Position numbers and translations under genes: made by a program
Source of the DNA: Mannheimia glucosida
GTDB taxonomy: Bacteria; Pseudomonadota; Gammaproteobacteria; Enterobacterales; Pasteurellaceae
Length of the DNA: 64,000 bases
Direction of reading: 5' to 3'
Assembly (NCBI RefSeq): GCF_046267875.1
Contig: NZ_CP176502.1
Location: 682,001-746,000 of the forward strand
Notes under the pieces: generated by a model
What the model was told of the DNA's origin: nothing
The model's input: only the letters and a program-made list of their open reading frames with translations
The model's database searches: none
Shown: in pieces, positions 52,292-62,017 of the stretch
Numbering within the stretch: position 1 is the stretch's first letter
How the letters are laid out: each line of letters starts with the position of its first letter

Positions 52292-52313
52292 AAGGCGAAT
52301 AATGATTCGCCTT
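52292..52313. repeat. Short hairpin repeat (AAGGCGAAT-AATG-ATTCGCCTT)
   Basis: A 9-bp stem with AATG loop after recC, behind an uptake sequence at 52251. It shares form and loop with the hairpin at 18979. Confidence 0.6.
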
Positions 52314-52387
52314 ACCTATAAAAATAGAATTTTCCCCGCATTTTACTGTCCATTGATTACTACAATGTTAATTTCAAAAGGAGATGT

Positions 52388-55339
52388 ATGAAATTATCTT
52401 TTCTTACCCAATTCGTTGCAGCGGCTTTTGCCCTTAATGTGATGACTTACCCTGCATTTGCAGAAGTTGCAAAAAACGCAGAAAAAACGAACGCTAGTCA
52501 ATCTCAACCTCAATCCCAACTCGGTTTTGAGCTGATTAAACAGAGCATCAACAAAAGCCCGAATGATAAAGCGATTTATCAAGGCATTAAACTTGATAAT
52601 GGAATGGAAGTGCTACTGATTTCCGACAGCCAAGCGAATAAATCGCTAATGTCTGCAATTATTCCGATTGGTTCAATGGACGACCCGATTTCTCAGCAAG
52701 GTTTAGCCCACTATCTTGAGCATATGATCTTGATGGGCTCGAAAAACTATCCGGAAACCAACAGCTTAGACGGTTTTTTAACCAAAAATGGCGGTATGAA
52801 TAATGCCTCGACTGCTTCTCACCGCACGGCGTATTATCTACAAGTGAATAACGAAGCCTTTAGTGAGGCGGTTACGCGCATGGCAGATACCCTCGCTTTT
52901 CCATTGTTACTCGAAAGTAATGCCAAGAAAGAGATTAATGCAGTGAATGCAGAAATGATCCGAGCCAAATCACATGATGGACATTTATTGCATAGTGTAA
53001 ATTTAGCGACTTCAAATCCTGCTCACCCTTCAACTAAATTTGCGGTAGGTAATATTCAAACGCTTTCTGATAAACCAGATAGCAAGCTACAAGCCGAGCT
53101 AGAAAAATTCTATCAACAACATTATTCTGCGAATCTGTTTAAGGTAGTGCTGTATTCTAATCAATCTATTGAGCAAATGGCGAAATTGGCAGCTAATACT
53201 TTAGGCAAAATGGAAAATAAAAACTTAAGTGTGCCGAAAGTCAGAGAACCGTTATATCGTGCTGAAGATCAATCGGTTGTAGTGCAATATAAGCCGATTA
53301 AGCCAAGTAAAATGTTAGCAATTTCGTTTGATTTTCCCAATGATGAAATGCAATTTAAGCATAAAACTGGCGAATATATTGCTTATGTATTGAACAATAA
53401 TACGGAGGGGACTTTATCTGGTTATCTGATTAAGCAAGGTTTGTCAGACAGTGGTGTGACAGCTGCTTCTGTTTCAAATATTGGCCGGGATCGAGGTGCA
53501 TTTGAAATTTATGTGTCATTAACGGATAAGGGGCTAGTGCAAAAAGATAAAATTATCTCGCTTGTTTTCCAACAACTTGAAAAAATCAAGCAACACGGTA
53601 TTCAAGAAAGCTATTTTAATGAGGTAAAAGAAAGTCTGAAGCAGGATTTCCAACATTTACAGGTGGAAAAAAATATGGGGTTTGTGGAATTTATTTCTGA
53701 GCAAATGCTGTATTTTCCGTTAGAAAATGTGATTGACCAGCCTTACATTGTTGAGACGATGGATAAAGTTGCAATTCAAGAAAAATTAGCCGGAATGACG
53801 TTAGAAAATGCACGAATTTTGTTAATTAGTAATAATGCTGTAACCGATAAGAAAACACCACATTTTGAGGCAGGTTATTCGGTAGCTAAAATCAGTGAAG
53901 CTCAAAAGAGAAAATGGCTGGATTTTAGCCAAAACCCACAATTGAATTTGCCTGAGCTAAACCCTTATTTCACGACAGATTTCACGTTAAATAATGTTGA
54001 AAAAAGCTTAGTCAAACCGAAATTGATTAACGATCAACAAGGCAATTTAATTTACTCGATGCCAAGCTTATATTTTTCCAATGAGCCAAAAGCTAAGATA
54101 GGCTTAGGCTTCAATATTCGCCCAAGAAACAATGATTTAAAAAGCGTGATGGCAGCCTCAATTTTAGGCTATATGAATAGTTTGGCACAAACTAAGCTGG
54201 ATTTTCAATCGTCTGTCGCCGGCATGGATTTAGGTTTAAATGTAACAGCTAATGGGTTCTCTGTGAGCGCAGAAGGATACACACAAAACTTAGGTAAATT
54301 AGTCCTAGATAGCGTAAAACAGTTCAGTAGTTTTGAATTGAGTGAGGATATGTTAGCTCAAGCTAAACAACGTTTTCATCAAGAGTTAGATCGTGGTGAA
54401 AAAGAGAATAGCCTTCATCAGGCAAATGCGGCTTTAAGCCGTTTTGCAACTTATCCTTATTTCGATATTAATAAGCAGCGAGAGATGATTGATAAGATTA
54501 CTCTTGAAGATATTCGTAGCTCACGCCGCCATATATTAAATGATGCTACCGGCTTTAAGATGTTATCAGTAGGGAATTTATCTTCAGAGCAAGTTCTATC
54601 TCTGGCTGAGAGTTTACAAGCGGTTATAAAAAACCAAAAATCTACGAATACCACTGGGCAATATGTAGATATTAGTGCAAGCCAACGAAAAATTAATGTA
54701 ATTACTAAAGTACCGAATGAAGATAATGCATTAACAATGGCTTTTATGCCTAATGGCTACGATGAATTAGAAAGCTTTACTCGTGCAAAATTATTGCGAA
54801 ATATTATTTCCCGATGGTATTTTGACGATTTGCGTACTGATAAACAATTAGGCTATGTAGTTTATGCGACTGATAATTTAATCGGGAAAACATCTGGTAT
54901 TCAGTTTATGGTTCAAAGCCCAAATACTACGCCGGCAGGTATTTTAGAGCATAACGAACGCTTCTTTAAACAAGCGTTAGAACGTTTACAAAACTTATCT
55001 AATGCTGAGTTTGCTAAATATCGAGATAGCTTAGTGGAAAAATGGCAATACAGACCGGAATCTTTAACGGAAGAGTATGCGAGATTTGGTTCTGACTTTA
55101 GTAGAAATAATGCAGAATTTGACCGCTTGCCACAGATAATTGCGTTAACTAGGGAGTTAACTAAAGCAGATATCATTGAATTTTATCAAAAAGCAGTGAT
55201 TGACAAGCAAGGTTTTGTATTTGCCAGCCAAGCAATTGGTACTAAAACAAAAGTAGAGGATGCTGCGAAATTCAATGGTTTTGAACAGATCGAAAGCATT
55301 GAAAAGCTACAACGAGAGTTTGAGATTAAGGATTATTAG
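52388..55339 (+). CDS. ptrA: Protease III (pitrilysin)
   Basis: This 983-aa periplasmic M16 zinc peptidase has a signal peptide ending AFA. The inverted zinc motif HYLEH lies in LAHYLEHMILMGSKNYP near residue 112, with the distal Glu in INAVNAEM near 190. Four M16 half-domains fill the rest (RTDKQLGYVVYA near 815 belongs to the C-terminal half). Length is close to E. coli PtrA (962 aa). In E. coli it lies between recC and recB; here the recC neighbour is kept but recB does not follow. Confidence 0.95.
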   Translation: MKLSFLTQFVAAAFALNVMTYPAFAEVAKNAEKTNASQSQPQSQLGFELIKQSINKSPNDKAIYQGIKLDNGMEVLLISDSQANKSLMSAIIPIGSMDDPISQQGLAHYLEHMILMGSKNYPETNSLDGFLTKNGGMNNASTASHRTAYYLQVNNEAFSEAVTRMADTLAFPLLLESNAKKEINAVNAEMIRAKSHDGHLLHSVNLATSNPAHPSTKFAVGNIQTLSDKPDSKLQAELEKFYQQHYSANLFKVVLYSNQSIEQMAKLAANTLGKMENKNLSVPKVREPLYRAEDQSVVVQYKPIKPSKMLAISFDFPNDEMQFKHKTGEYIAYVLNNNTEGTLSGYLIKQGLSDSGVTAASVSNIGRDRGAFEIYVSLTDKGLVQKDKIISLVFQQLEKIKQHGIQESYFNEVKESLKQDFQHLQVEKNMGFVEFISEQMLYFPLENVIDQPYIVETMDKVAIQEKLAGMTLENARILLISNNAVTDKKTPHFEAGYSVAKISEAQKRKWLDFSQNPQLNLPELNPYFTTDFTLNNVEKSLVKPKLINDQQGNLIYSMPSLYFSNEPKAKIGLGFNIRPRNNDLKSVMAASILGYMNSLAQTKLDFQSSVAGMDLGLNVTANGFSVSAEGYTQNLGKLVLDSVKQFSSFELSEDMLAQAKQRFHQELDRGEKENSLHQANAALSRFATYPYFDINKQREMIDKITLEDIRSSRRHILNDATGFKMLSVGNLSSEQVLSLAESLQAVIKNQKSTNTTGQYVDISASQRKINVITKVPNEDNALTMAFMPNGYDELESFTRAKLLRNIISRWYFDDLRTDKQLGYVVYATDNLIGKTSGIQFMVQSPNTTPAGILEHNERFFKQALERLQNLSNAEFAKYRDSLVEKWQYRPESLTEEYARFGSDFSRNNAEFDRLPQIIALTRELTKADIIEFYQKAVIDKQGFVFASQAIGTKTKVEDAAKFNGFEQIESIEKLQREFEIKDY

Positions 55340-55359
55340 AGAGTTATTAGAGAGAGTTA

Positions 55360-55380
55360 GGGGCGAAAAATTTTCGCCCC
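55360..55380. terminator. Hairpin GGGGCGAAAAATTTTCGCCCC, bidirectional
   Basis: A near-perfect palindrome between convergent ptrA and the binding-lipoprotein gene. It is a near copy of the element at 18938. Confidence 0.7.
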
Positions 55381-55387
55381 TCATTTT

Positions 55388-57031
55388 TTAATCTACAATT
55401 TTCACCGGATATAAGTAAGTATATCCAAACGGACTTTGTTTATAGCCTTGCACACGTTTGCTGGTTGGAGCAAAGTTTACCGAGTGAGCCACGTTAATCC
55501 AAGGAGCTTGCTCTCTTAAAATAACCTGTGCTTGTTCGTATAACTTAGTACGTTCTGCTTTATCAGATGAAGCTAATGCTTTTTCTAATAACGCATCTAA
55601 CTCAGGGTTAGTAAAGCGTGCGTAGTTACTGTTACCGATATTTTGTGTGCCGAATAATGGCGATAAGAAGTTATCCGGATCGCCGTTATCGCCCGACCAA
55701 CCGTAAGTTCCGGCAGTTAATTCACCTGCTTTGGTGCGCTTGATGTAATCGCCCCATTCATAGGTGACTAAATTGGCTTTTACCCCAATTTTTGCCCAGT
55801 CCGCTTGAATAATTTCAGACATACGGCGTGGGTTCGGGTTAGAAGCACGTACCACAGGTTGTACCCATAAGTCTGTTTCAAAACCGTTCGGGAAGCCTGC
55901 TTCTGCTAATAATTGCTTCGCTTTCTCCACGTTATGCTCAGAATCTGGCAAACTGTCGTTATAGCCCCAAATCGTTGGTGGCAGTGGGTTTTTCGCCGCA
56001 AAACCGTTGCCTTGATAAACCACATCAATAATCGCTTTTTTGTCCACCGCTAAGTTTAACGCTTGGCGAACTTTCACGTTATCAAACGGCGCTTTTTCGG
56101 TATTGAATGCCACATAAGCAATGTTTAAGCCCGGTTGAGAAAGTAAATTGATCTTCGGATCATTTTTCATTTTCTCAATGTCGGTTGCATTCGGGAAGTC
56201 CATTAAATCACATTGACCGGATTGTAATTTTGCATAGCGGGTTGTTGCATCTGGCACGATCTCGAAAATTAAGCGGTCGATGTCCGGTTTGCCTTTCCAA
56301 TACTCTTTGTTTGCTACATAACGGCTTGCTTGGTCTAGCACATAGCCACTAAATACGAAAGGCCCTGTGCCGATTGGCGTGGTATCCACCGCTTCAGGTG
56401 TGCCGGCTTTTAACATTTTATCCGCATATTCAGCTGAATAAATGGAGGTGAAATCCATACCAAGGCTGGATAAGAATGACGCATCACGTTTGGTTAAGGT
56501 AATACGAACGGTGCTATCGTCCACTTTTTCTACTGATTTCAATAATGTCGGGAATTTCATCGCATTAAAATACGGATATGTCCCTTTTGAAACCGTGTGA
56601 TACGGGTGGTTTTTATCTAACTGGCGGTTAAATGAGAAGACCACATCATCTGCATTCAATTCACGACTTGGGGTGAAATCTTTGTTTGAATGGAATTTCA
56701 CGCCCTTGCGTAATTTAAAGGTGTAAGTTAAACCGTCTTCGCTGATTTCCCAGCTTTCTGCCAATGCCGGTTCAATATCGGTTGTTCCCGGCACAAATTC
56801 CACCAAGCGGTTGTAAATTTGTTGCGAGCTGGCGTTATAAGATAAGCCGTCCATCATTAAAATCGGGCTAAAGCCGGTTGGTGAACGGCTAACGCAGTTT
56901 ACAAAGGTTTTCTCGGCTTGCGGTTTTGCCGCTGTTGTAGCTTTATTTTCATTGCTTTTATCATCACAAGCCGCTAAAGCTAATATTGCTAAAACGCTTG
57001 CACTGATTTTAGTTAACGTTGGAAATTTCAT
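55388..57031 (-). CDS. hbpA: Dipeptide/haem-type ABC transporter binding lipoprotein
   Basis: This 547-aa protein is an SBP family 5 lipoprotein (HbpA/GbpA/DppA group of Pasteurellaceae, shown to bind glutathione and haem in H. influenzae). The signal has a lipobox LAAC at residues 19-22, then TFVNCVSRSPTGFSPILMMDG, LAESWEISEDGLTYTFKLRKGVKFH and ELNADDVVFSFNRQLDKNHPYH. ATG at 57031 follows GGAG; the longer frame is not needed. It is related to the gene at 44555 but membrane-anchored. No permease genes are adjacent. Confidence 0.9.
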   Translation of the reverse strand: MKFPTLTKISASVLAILALAACDDKSNENKATTAAKPQAEKTFVNCVSRSPTGFSPILMMDGLSYNASSQQIYNRLVEFVPGTTDIEPALAESWEISEDGLTYTFKLRKGVKFHSNKDFTPSRELNADDVVFSFNRQLDKNHPYHTVSKGTYPYFNAMKFPTLLKSVEKVDDSTVRITLTKRDASFLSSLGMDFTSIYSAEYADKMLKAGTPEAVDTTPIGTGPFVFSGYVLDQASRYVANKEYWKGKPDIDRLIFEIVPDATTRYAKLQSGQCDLMDFPNATDIEKMKNDPKINLLSQPGLNIAYVAFNTEKAPFDNVKVRQALNLAVDKKAIIDVVYQGNGFAAKNPLPPTIWGYNDSLPDSEHNVEKAKQLLAEAGFPNGFETDLWVQPVVRASNPNPRRMSEIIQADWAKIGVKANLVTYEWGDYIKRTKAGELTAGTYGWSGDNGDPDNFLSPLFGTQNIGNSNYARFTNPELDALLEKALASSDKAERTKLYEQAQVILREQAPWINVAHSVNFAPTSKRVQGYKQSPFGYTYLYPVKIVD

Positions 57032-57144
57032 ATTGTTCTCCGCTTTTAATCTTAGGATTAACTTGTGAAGATTACCTTTTCCACAATGAGGAGTAAAGAA
57101 CAAAAAGCATTTTGTTATAACGAAATGATATAAAAAGAGAGATG

Positions 57145-57201
57145 ACAAGCGGTTATTTTTGGCAAGTAATTTGCAAAAAACAATAAAATCCGACCGCTTG
57201 T
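57145..57201. terminator. Inverted uptake-sequence pair
   Basis: ACAAGCGGT and ACCGCTTGT flank a 39-bp AT-rich loop between birA and the lipoprotein gene. Confidence 0.65.
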
Positions 57202-57207
57202 AGAGGG

Positions 57208-57969
57208 CTAATCCGCCCTTAATGAAATTTCACCAATGCCAAAATAGCGGATGTTCTCACCCTGTTTTAGAATTAATTCTCCCTGCTCGTTAATACCTTG
57301 CGAAATACCATGGATTTCTTCGGCTTCGGTAATGAGCTTAACCGCTTTGTGGCGGAAAAGGTCGAAGCTTTGCCAACGCTCGGCATAATGAGCGAAGCCG
57401 ACAAGCGGGTAAATTTTGAGATTTTTTTGCAATTCATAGGCTAAACGGCAAACCAATTCGTTGCGGTCAAAATGGTATTGCGATAAATCTGCCCACGCTT
57501 GCGTCACAATATTTTCATCCACTTTTGCCATTCCTAGGTTAAGCCCAATGCCGATAACCACATCTAAACCATTACGATTGGCTTGGGTTTCCAACAAAAT
57601 GCCCCCCATTTTTTTGCCTTGGTAATAAATGTCATTCGGCCACTTAATTTGAATATCTTTCACCTTTTGAGCAGTAAGACTTTCTGCAATAATGAGTGCA
57701 ACCACTAAACTTAAGGGCGGTAGATCCGCTGCCTGCTCCATCGGATAATGCCATAAAATCGAGAAATAGAGATTTTCACTCTCGGGCGAATACCAAGTTC
57801 GACCGCGTCTGCCACGCCCGGCGGTTTGTTTTTCGGCAAGGCAAACCGTGCCGTTTTCCAAACTGTGGTGATGCGTGAGCAAATATTCATTGGTTGAATC
57901 GATTTCATCGAACACAACGGCTTGCCCGCAAATTAACGCATTTTGGATGTGAGCTTGGTTAAGTTTCAT
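57208..57969 (-). CDS. birA: Biotin--protein ligase without DNA-binding domain
   Basis: BirA attaches biotin to AccB. The 253-aa protein begins directly in the catalytic domain (VVFDEIDSTNEYLL), with the biotinyl-AMP loop TAGRGRRGRTWYSP near residue 50 and IKWPNDIYYQGKKMGGILLE near 103. The about 60-residue HTH repressor domain of E. coli BirA is absent, so it should not regulate biotin genes. It follows murB by 11 bp. Confidence 0.94.
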   Translation of the reverse strand: MKLNQAHIQNALICGQAVVFDEIDSTNEYLLTHHHSLENGTVCLAEKQTAGRGRRGRTWYSPESENLYFSILWHYPMEQAADLPPLSLVVALIIAESLTAQKVKDIQIKWPNDIYYQGKKMGGILLETQANRNGLDVVIGIGLNLGMAKVDENIVTQAWADLSQYHFDRNELVCRLAYELQKNLKIYPLVGFAHYAERWQSFDLFRHKAVKLITEAEEIHGISQGINEQGELILKQGENIRYFGIGEISLRAD

Positions 57970-57980
57970 TATGTCTCCAC

Positions 57981-59012
57981 TTAGCGAGTGATTTTTTCGC
58001 TATCGACCTCGCCGTTCTTGCCGATAAAACGCACTTCAGGCTGAATTTCTACCCCAAATTTTTCTCTCACTCTCTGGCGAACGGTTTTGGCTAATGCCAA
58101 AACATCTTGCCCTGTTGCGTTTTCTTTGTTAACCAGCACTAAGGCTTGCTGGGTGTGTACCGCCGCTCCGCCAATTTGTAAGCCTTTCAGCCCGGTTTGG
58201 TCAATCAACCAACCTGCGGCTAATTTTACCGAACCATCAGCTTGAGGGTAGTGCGGAATGGTTAGGAATTTGGCTTGTATTGGTGCAAATTGTTCGTTTG
58301 AAATCACCGGATTTTTAAAAAAGCTGCCGGCATTGCCAAATTCATCAGGGTTAGGCAATTTTGAGGAGCGAACCGCACAGACTTCATCAAAAATCTGTTG
58401 TGCGGTAACCGTTGCCGGATTGAGTTGGGCTAATGAGCCATAACTTAGCACCGGTTTCCACGCTTTGGCTAATTTTAAGCCTACCGAGATAATCGCAAAT
58501 CCATCACGGTATTGGTGTTTAAACACACTTTCACGGTAGCCAAATTCGCACTCGGATTTGGATAGCTTAAAGCGTTCGCCGGAACGTAAATTTAACACTT
58601 CCACGAAATCACACAGCTGTTCAAATTCAACCCCGTAAGCCCCGATATTTTGAATTGGAGCAGAGCCGGCGACACCCGGAATTAATGCCAAATTTTCAAT
58701 GCCGGCGATATTGTGTGCCAACGTCCATTTAACCAATTCGTGCCAGTTTTCCCCGCCTTGAACGTGCAAATAGTGGAAGTGTTCGTCTTCGTGATGTGCA
58801 ATCCCTTTGAGTTTATTCACTAACACCACGCCGTCAAAATCCTCTAAAAACAAAACGTTAGAGCCTTGCCCGAGAATTAAAATCGGCAGTTGAGCGTGAA
58901 AGGCTTTTTGCCATTCACTCAATAGCTGTTCGGCTGTGGTAAATTCAATAATTTGGGTTGCTTTTGCAGGCAAATGGAAAGTGTGAAAAGGGGTTAAACT
59001 GTGTATCATCAT
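57981..59012 (-). CDS. murB: UDP-N-acetylenolpyruvoylglucosamine reductase
   Basis: MurB reduces enolpyruvyl-UDP-GlcNAc to UDP-MurNAc in peptidoglycan synthesis, using FAD and NADPH. The 343-aa protein is of type I: LPILILGQGSNVLFLEDFDG (FAD loop), ENLALIPGVAGSAPIQNIGAYGVE near residue 105, GYRESVFKH near 158 and NAGSFFKNPVIS near 226. Start is uncertain among TTG 59015, ATG 59012 and ATG 59009, as no strong ribosome site exists. Confidence 0.95.
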   Translation of the reverse strand: MMIHSLTPFHTFHLPAKATQIIEFTTAEQLLSEWQKAFHAQLPILILGQGSNVLFLEDFDGVVLVNKLKGIAHHEDEHFHYLHVQGGENWHELVKWTLAHNIAGIENLALIPGVAGSAPIQNIGAYGVEFEQLCDFVEVLNLRSGERFKLSKSECEFGYRESVFKHQYRDGFAIISVGLKLAKAWKPVLSYGSLAQLNPATVTAQQIFDEVCAVRSSKLPNPDEFGNAGSFFKNPVISNEQFAPIQAKFLTIPHYPQADGSVKLAAGWLIDQTGLKGLQIGGAAVHTQQALVLVNKENATGQDVLALAKTVRQRVREKFGVEIQPEVRFIGKNGEVDSEKITR

Positions 59013-59114
59013 CAAATTAGTTAGTTAAGAAGTGGAAATAACAAGCGGTGATATTTTTACAAAATTTTGCAATTAAGATTTTGGGCAAGCACAGGACCTG
59101 CCCTACATTCAGAA

Positions 59115-59789
59115 TTACCTTGCCCCATATACCACAATGGTCTTGCCGTGAGCAGAAATCAAGCCTTCGTCTTCCAACATTTTCATAATGCGTCCCACGG
59201 TTTCACGAGAGCAACCGACCATTTGTCCGATTTCTTGGCGAGTAATTTTGATCTGCATACCTTCTGGGTGAGTCATTGCATCTGGCATTTTAGCCAAGTT
59301 GAGTAAGGTTTGAGCAATGCGACCGGCAACGTCTAAAAAGGCAAGATTACCGACTTGGCGTGAAGTTTGACGTAAACGGCGAGCCATTTGTGCCGATAAA
59401 TACATTAAAATATCGGGGTTTAAATGGACTAGCTGTTTGAATTTTTTATAGGAAATTTCCGCAATTTCACACGGGCCTTTGGTGCGGACGTAAGCGGTAC
59501 GTTGTTGGACTTTTTCTTCAAATAAACTTAATTCACCGACAAACTCACCTGTGCCTAAGTTAGTTAAGAGCATCTCTTTGGTTTCATCATCTTTGATGTA
59601 AACCGACACCGAGCCATTCACGATGTAGAAAAGCGATTCCGCATCTTCACCGGCGTGAATGAGTGTATATTTCGCCGGATAACGATGGATATGACAATGG
59701 GTTAAAAACCACTCCACCGCGGGGTCGTGAATAGAGGGCGGAGGAGTTACATTTTCCAGAGGAGCTGTTGAAAGTGTCATATCTTGCAT
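59115..59789 (-). CDS. crp: cAMP receptor protein
   Basis: CRP is the cAMP-responsive global activator of sugar and competence genes. The 224-aa protein has the cAMP-binding domain (about 20-145) with FVGELSLFEE and QQRTAYVRTKGPCEIAEI, and the HTH domain with ITRQEIGQMVGCSRETVGRIMKMLED near residues 180-205. The recognition helix RETVGR matches E. coli CRP, so it should bind TGTGA-N6-TCACA. The N-terminus is about 13 residues longer than in E. coli, as in Pasteurellaceae relatives. Confidence 0.97.
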   Translation of the reverse strand: MQDMTLSTAPLENVTPPPSIHDPAVEWFLTHCHIHRYPAKYTLIHAGEDAESLFYIVNGSVSVYIKDDETKEMLLTNLGTGEFVGELSLFEEKVQQRTAYVRTKGPCEIAEISYKKFKQLVHLNPDILMYLSAQMARRLRQTSRQVGNLAFLDVAGRIAQTLLNLAKMPDAMTHPEGMQIKITRQEIGQMVGCSRETVGRIMKMLEDEGLISAHGKTIVVYGAR

Positions 59790-59850
59790 AGTATTTCCTA
59801 TAACTCTTATACTAGGTTAAATTTTTAGAATTTTAACACGAAATTAAAGG

Positions 59851-60069
59851 TTAGCCTAAAAAAGATTTTTTGTCTTTAATATCAAGGCTTTCGTGTAACT
59901 CCGACCAAACAATCACCACTTTATCTGCCTTAAGTTGTGTGAGTAATCGTTCTCTTTTTTCCGCCAGAGAAAGTTCCCTTTCCCCGTAGTCTGTGCCTTC
60001 TCGTAAAATGAAGGAATCCAAAATATTATGTAAAGTTGATTCTTCGAGTTCTTGCCAAGGTATAATCAT
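59851..60069 (-). CDS. YheU family protein (UPF0270)
   Basis: This 72-aa protein starts MIIPWQELEESTLHNILDSFILREGTDYGERELSLAEK, the family's conserved stretch. Function is unknown. It lies 2 bp behind slmA, in the H. influenzae order before crp. Confidence 0.92.
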   Translation of the reverse strand: MIIPWQELEESTLHNILDSFILREGTDYGERELSLAEKRERLLTQLKADKVVIVWSELHESLDIKDKKSFLG

Positions 60070-60071
60070 AA

Positions 60072-60683
60072 TTAATCAAATAAAGGCTTAATAAATGCCC
60101 ACTGTTTTTCAAAATGTTGGTGTTGGTTATAGCTAAAATTAGAACGAACCAAGCGTAAAAATTGTCCTTCGCAGAAATTCACTAAATAACCGGCTAAGGC
60201 TCTCTCATCTTCAAAGCTCTTGCGTTCACGCAGTTTGCTAAGTTGCAAAATATTGGCAAATTGTAACTCCAAGTTATCAAAGAATTTTGCCACTCGAGCT
60301 TTGAGCAGCTCCTCTTCAAACATCAAGGCATGTCCAGTCAGAATGCGGGTAACACCCGGATTTTTGCGAGCAAATTCTAAAATCACATAAAGAATGGCTC
60401 GCACCGAATTGGCACTGCTGTCTTGGCGTTTATTAGCGTGAATATAGCTGGTGAGGGTTTGCTCGATTTTCTCGATTAACGCTTCAAACATCTTGGTTTT
60501 ACTTGGGAAATAGCGATACAACGCCCCCTCCGACACCCCCACTGCAGCGGCTAAACGCTCGGTAGTTACTCGCTGCATACCTTCTTCCGAATTTAACAAG
60601 CTGATTAACACTTCCAGCACTTGTTGGCGACGTTCGACCACTGATTTTTTCGGCATTTTAATTTTAGGTTCTGTCATTGCCAA
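60072..60683 (-). CDS. slmA: Nucleoid occlusion factor SlmA (TetR-like)
   Basis: SlmA binds chromosome sites and blocks FtsZ assembly over the nucleoid. The 203-aa protein has a TetR-type HTH (RVTTERLAAAVGVSEGALYRYFPSKTKMFEALIEKIE, about 38-75) and the family's C-terminal part (TRILTGHALMFE, NFCEGQFLRLVRSNF). Length is typical. It follows dut by 5 bp. Confidence 0.95.
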   Translation of the reverse strand: MAMTEPKIKMPKKSVVERRQQVLEVLISLLNSEEGMQRVTTERLAAAVGVSEGALYRYFPSKTKMFEALIEKIEQTLTSYIHANKRQDSSANSVRAILYVILEFARKNPGVTRILTGHALMFEEELLKARVAKFFDNLELQFANILQLSKLRERKSFEDERALAGYLVNFCEGQFLRLVRSNFSYNQHQHFEKQWAFIKPLFD

Positions 60684-60688
60684 TCCTA

Positions 60689-61144
60689 TTATTGCTTACC
60701 TGAATGCCCAAAACCGCCTTCGCCACGGTCGGTCTGTTCAAACTCTTGCACAATGTTGAAACTTGCCTGCACCACCGGCACAAAGACTAACTGAGCGATG
60801 CGGTCGCCCACATTCACGGTAAAATCGTCTTGGCTTCTATTCCAAAGTGAAACCATTAGCGGACCTTGATAGTCGCTATCAATTAAGCCAACTAAGTTGC
60901 CTAGCACGATCCCGTTTTTATGCCCTAAACCTGATCTTGGCAAGATCACTGCCGCCAAATTTGGGTCGGCGATATAAATTGAAATCCCTGTTGGGATCAG
61001 CACCGTTTCACCGGCTTTTACCGTCAGTGGCTCGTTGAGCATCGCCCGTAAATCCAACCCTGCTGAGCCTTCTGTCGCATACGCCGGTAATGGAAAGTCC
61101 GTACCAATACGGCTGTCTAAAATTTTTAAATCAATTTGTTTCAT
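60689..61144 (-). CDS. dut: dUTP diphosphatase
   Basis: Dut hydrolyses dUTP to dUMP, keeping uracil out of DNA. The 151-aa protein has the five trimeric dUTPase motifs: GSAGLDLRA, PRSGLGHKNGIVLGN, GLIDSDYQGP, GDRIAQLVFVPV and the C-terminal RGEGGFGHSG. Length is normal. Confidence 0.97.
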   Translation of the reverse strand: MKQIDLKILDSRIGTDFPLPAYATEGSAGLDLRAMLNEPLTVKAGETVLIPTGISIYIADPNLAAVILPRSGLGHKNGIVLGNLVGLIDSDYQGPLMVSLWNRSQDDFTVNVGDRIAQLVFVPVVQASFNIVQEFEQTDRGEGGFGHSGKQ

Positions 61145-61177
61145 TGTTTGTCCTTTTTGTAAATTTTTAAAACTATA

Positions 61178-62017
61178 TTATTCAGTTATAAAAGGTTTTA
61201 ATTGTATCGTTCCAATTGGAAGTTCAGTCAATATTTCCCAGCTTGTGTTGTGGTAAAATCGAAATAAACTTGCAACGTTTTCAACGTAACTTGAATTAAA
61301 TTTACCTTCTAATGGCTTTATTCCTCCAGTAAAATGAATTATATGTGGAATATAATTTGGCGAAATTTTTTGCTGGGCAATATCATCTAATAAATGTTCT
61401 GTTTGATAATTATATTTTCGATCTAACTCAATCCAATTATATTGAAAGCAGTAATTAAGAATATCTTGATCCCCAAATGGTAAATTTTCTTTAAATCTCT
61501 CAGTAAGCTTTATAAATGGTTGCTTACTAAAATGCTTTGCATTTAGATAAAATACACCAGCATTGAAATAGTTTTTGTAAATATAGGGATGATTTTTTAG
61601 TTTGTTTACATAAGGATCAGCAATTGCAGCAATATTTCCAAAAGAAAAATCTAGGTTTGTAAATGGATCCGTAATATTTCCATTAACTACAAGATCGCAA
61701 TCTAAATAAATCCAATATGGGCTATCGCTGTGTTCAAATAGTTCTTCAATATAATATCGTAGATAAGTTGAAGTGGTAATATAGCCGTTTGAGTTAAAAT
61801 TTGCTAAATTATTTGAATCTAAATAGCCAAGTCTTAATGTTGAATATCTATTTTCTAAATAGGGGCGTAATGTTTCTATCCAGTGGTGAGAAATATCGCC
61901 AGTACTCAATATAAAAATAGATAAATGACTATGATGAGCTAATAGTGATTTTAAGGCAATCTCTAAATATGGCAGGTAGTTTTTATCTGCTGCAAATACA
62001 ATATTATACTTTTTCAT
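61178..62017 (-). CDS. Family 8 glycosyltransferase, probably lipooligosaccharide
   Basis: This 279-aa GT8 enzyme has NIVFAADKNYLPYLEIALKSLL at the start, the DXD motif in YWIYLDCDLVVNGNI near residue 100, FNAGVFYLNAKHF near 145, FGDQDILNYCF near 172 and IPHIIHFTGGIKPLEG near 215. It resembles LgtC-like galactosyl- or glucosyltransferases of surface glycans. The gene is distinctly AT-rich and lies in a cassette between coaBC and dut, suggesting acquisition. Its start (ATG at 62017) lies in the end of a DUF1016 remnant; the longer frame reading into that remnant is not native. Confidence 0.85.
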   Translation of the reverse strand: MKKYNIVFAADKNYLPYLEIALKSLLAHHSHLSIFILSTGDISHHWIETLRPYLENRYSTLRLGYLDSNNLANFNSNGYITTSTYLRYYIEELFEHSDSPYWIYLDCDLVVNGNITDPFTNLDFSFGNIAAIADPYVNKLKNHPYIYKNYFNAGVFYLNAKHFSKQPFIKLTERFKENLPFGDQDILNYCFQYNWIELDRKYNYQTEHLLDDIAQQKISPNYIPHIIHFTGGIKPLEGKFNSSYVENVASLFRFYHNTSWEILTELPIGTIQLKPFITE

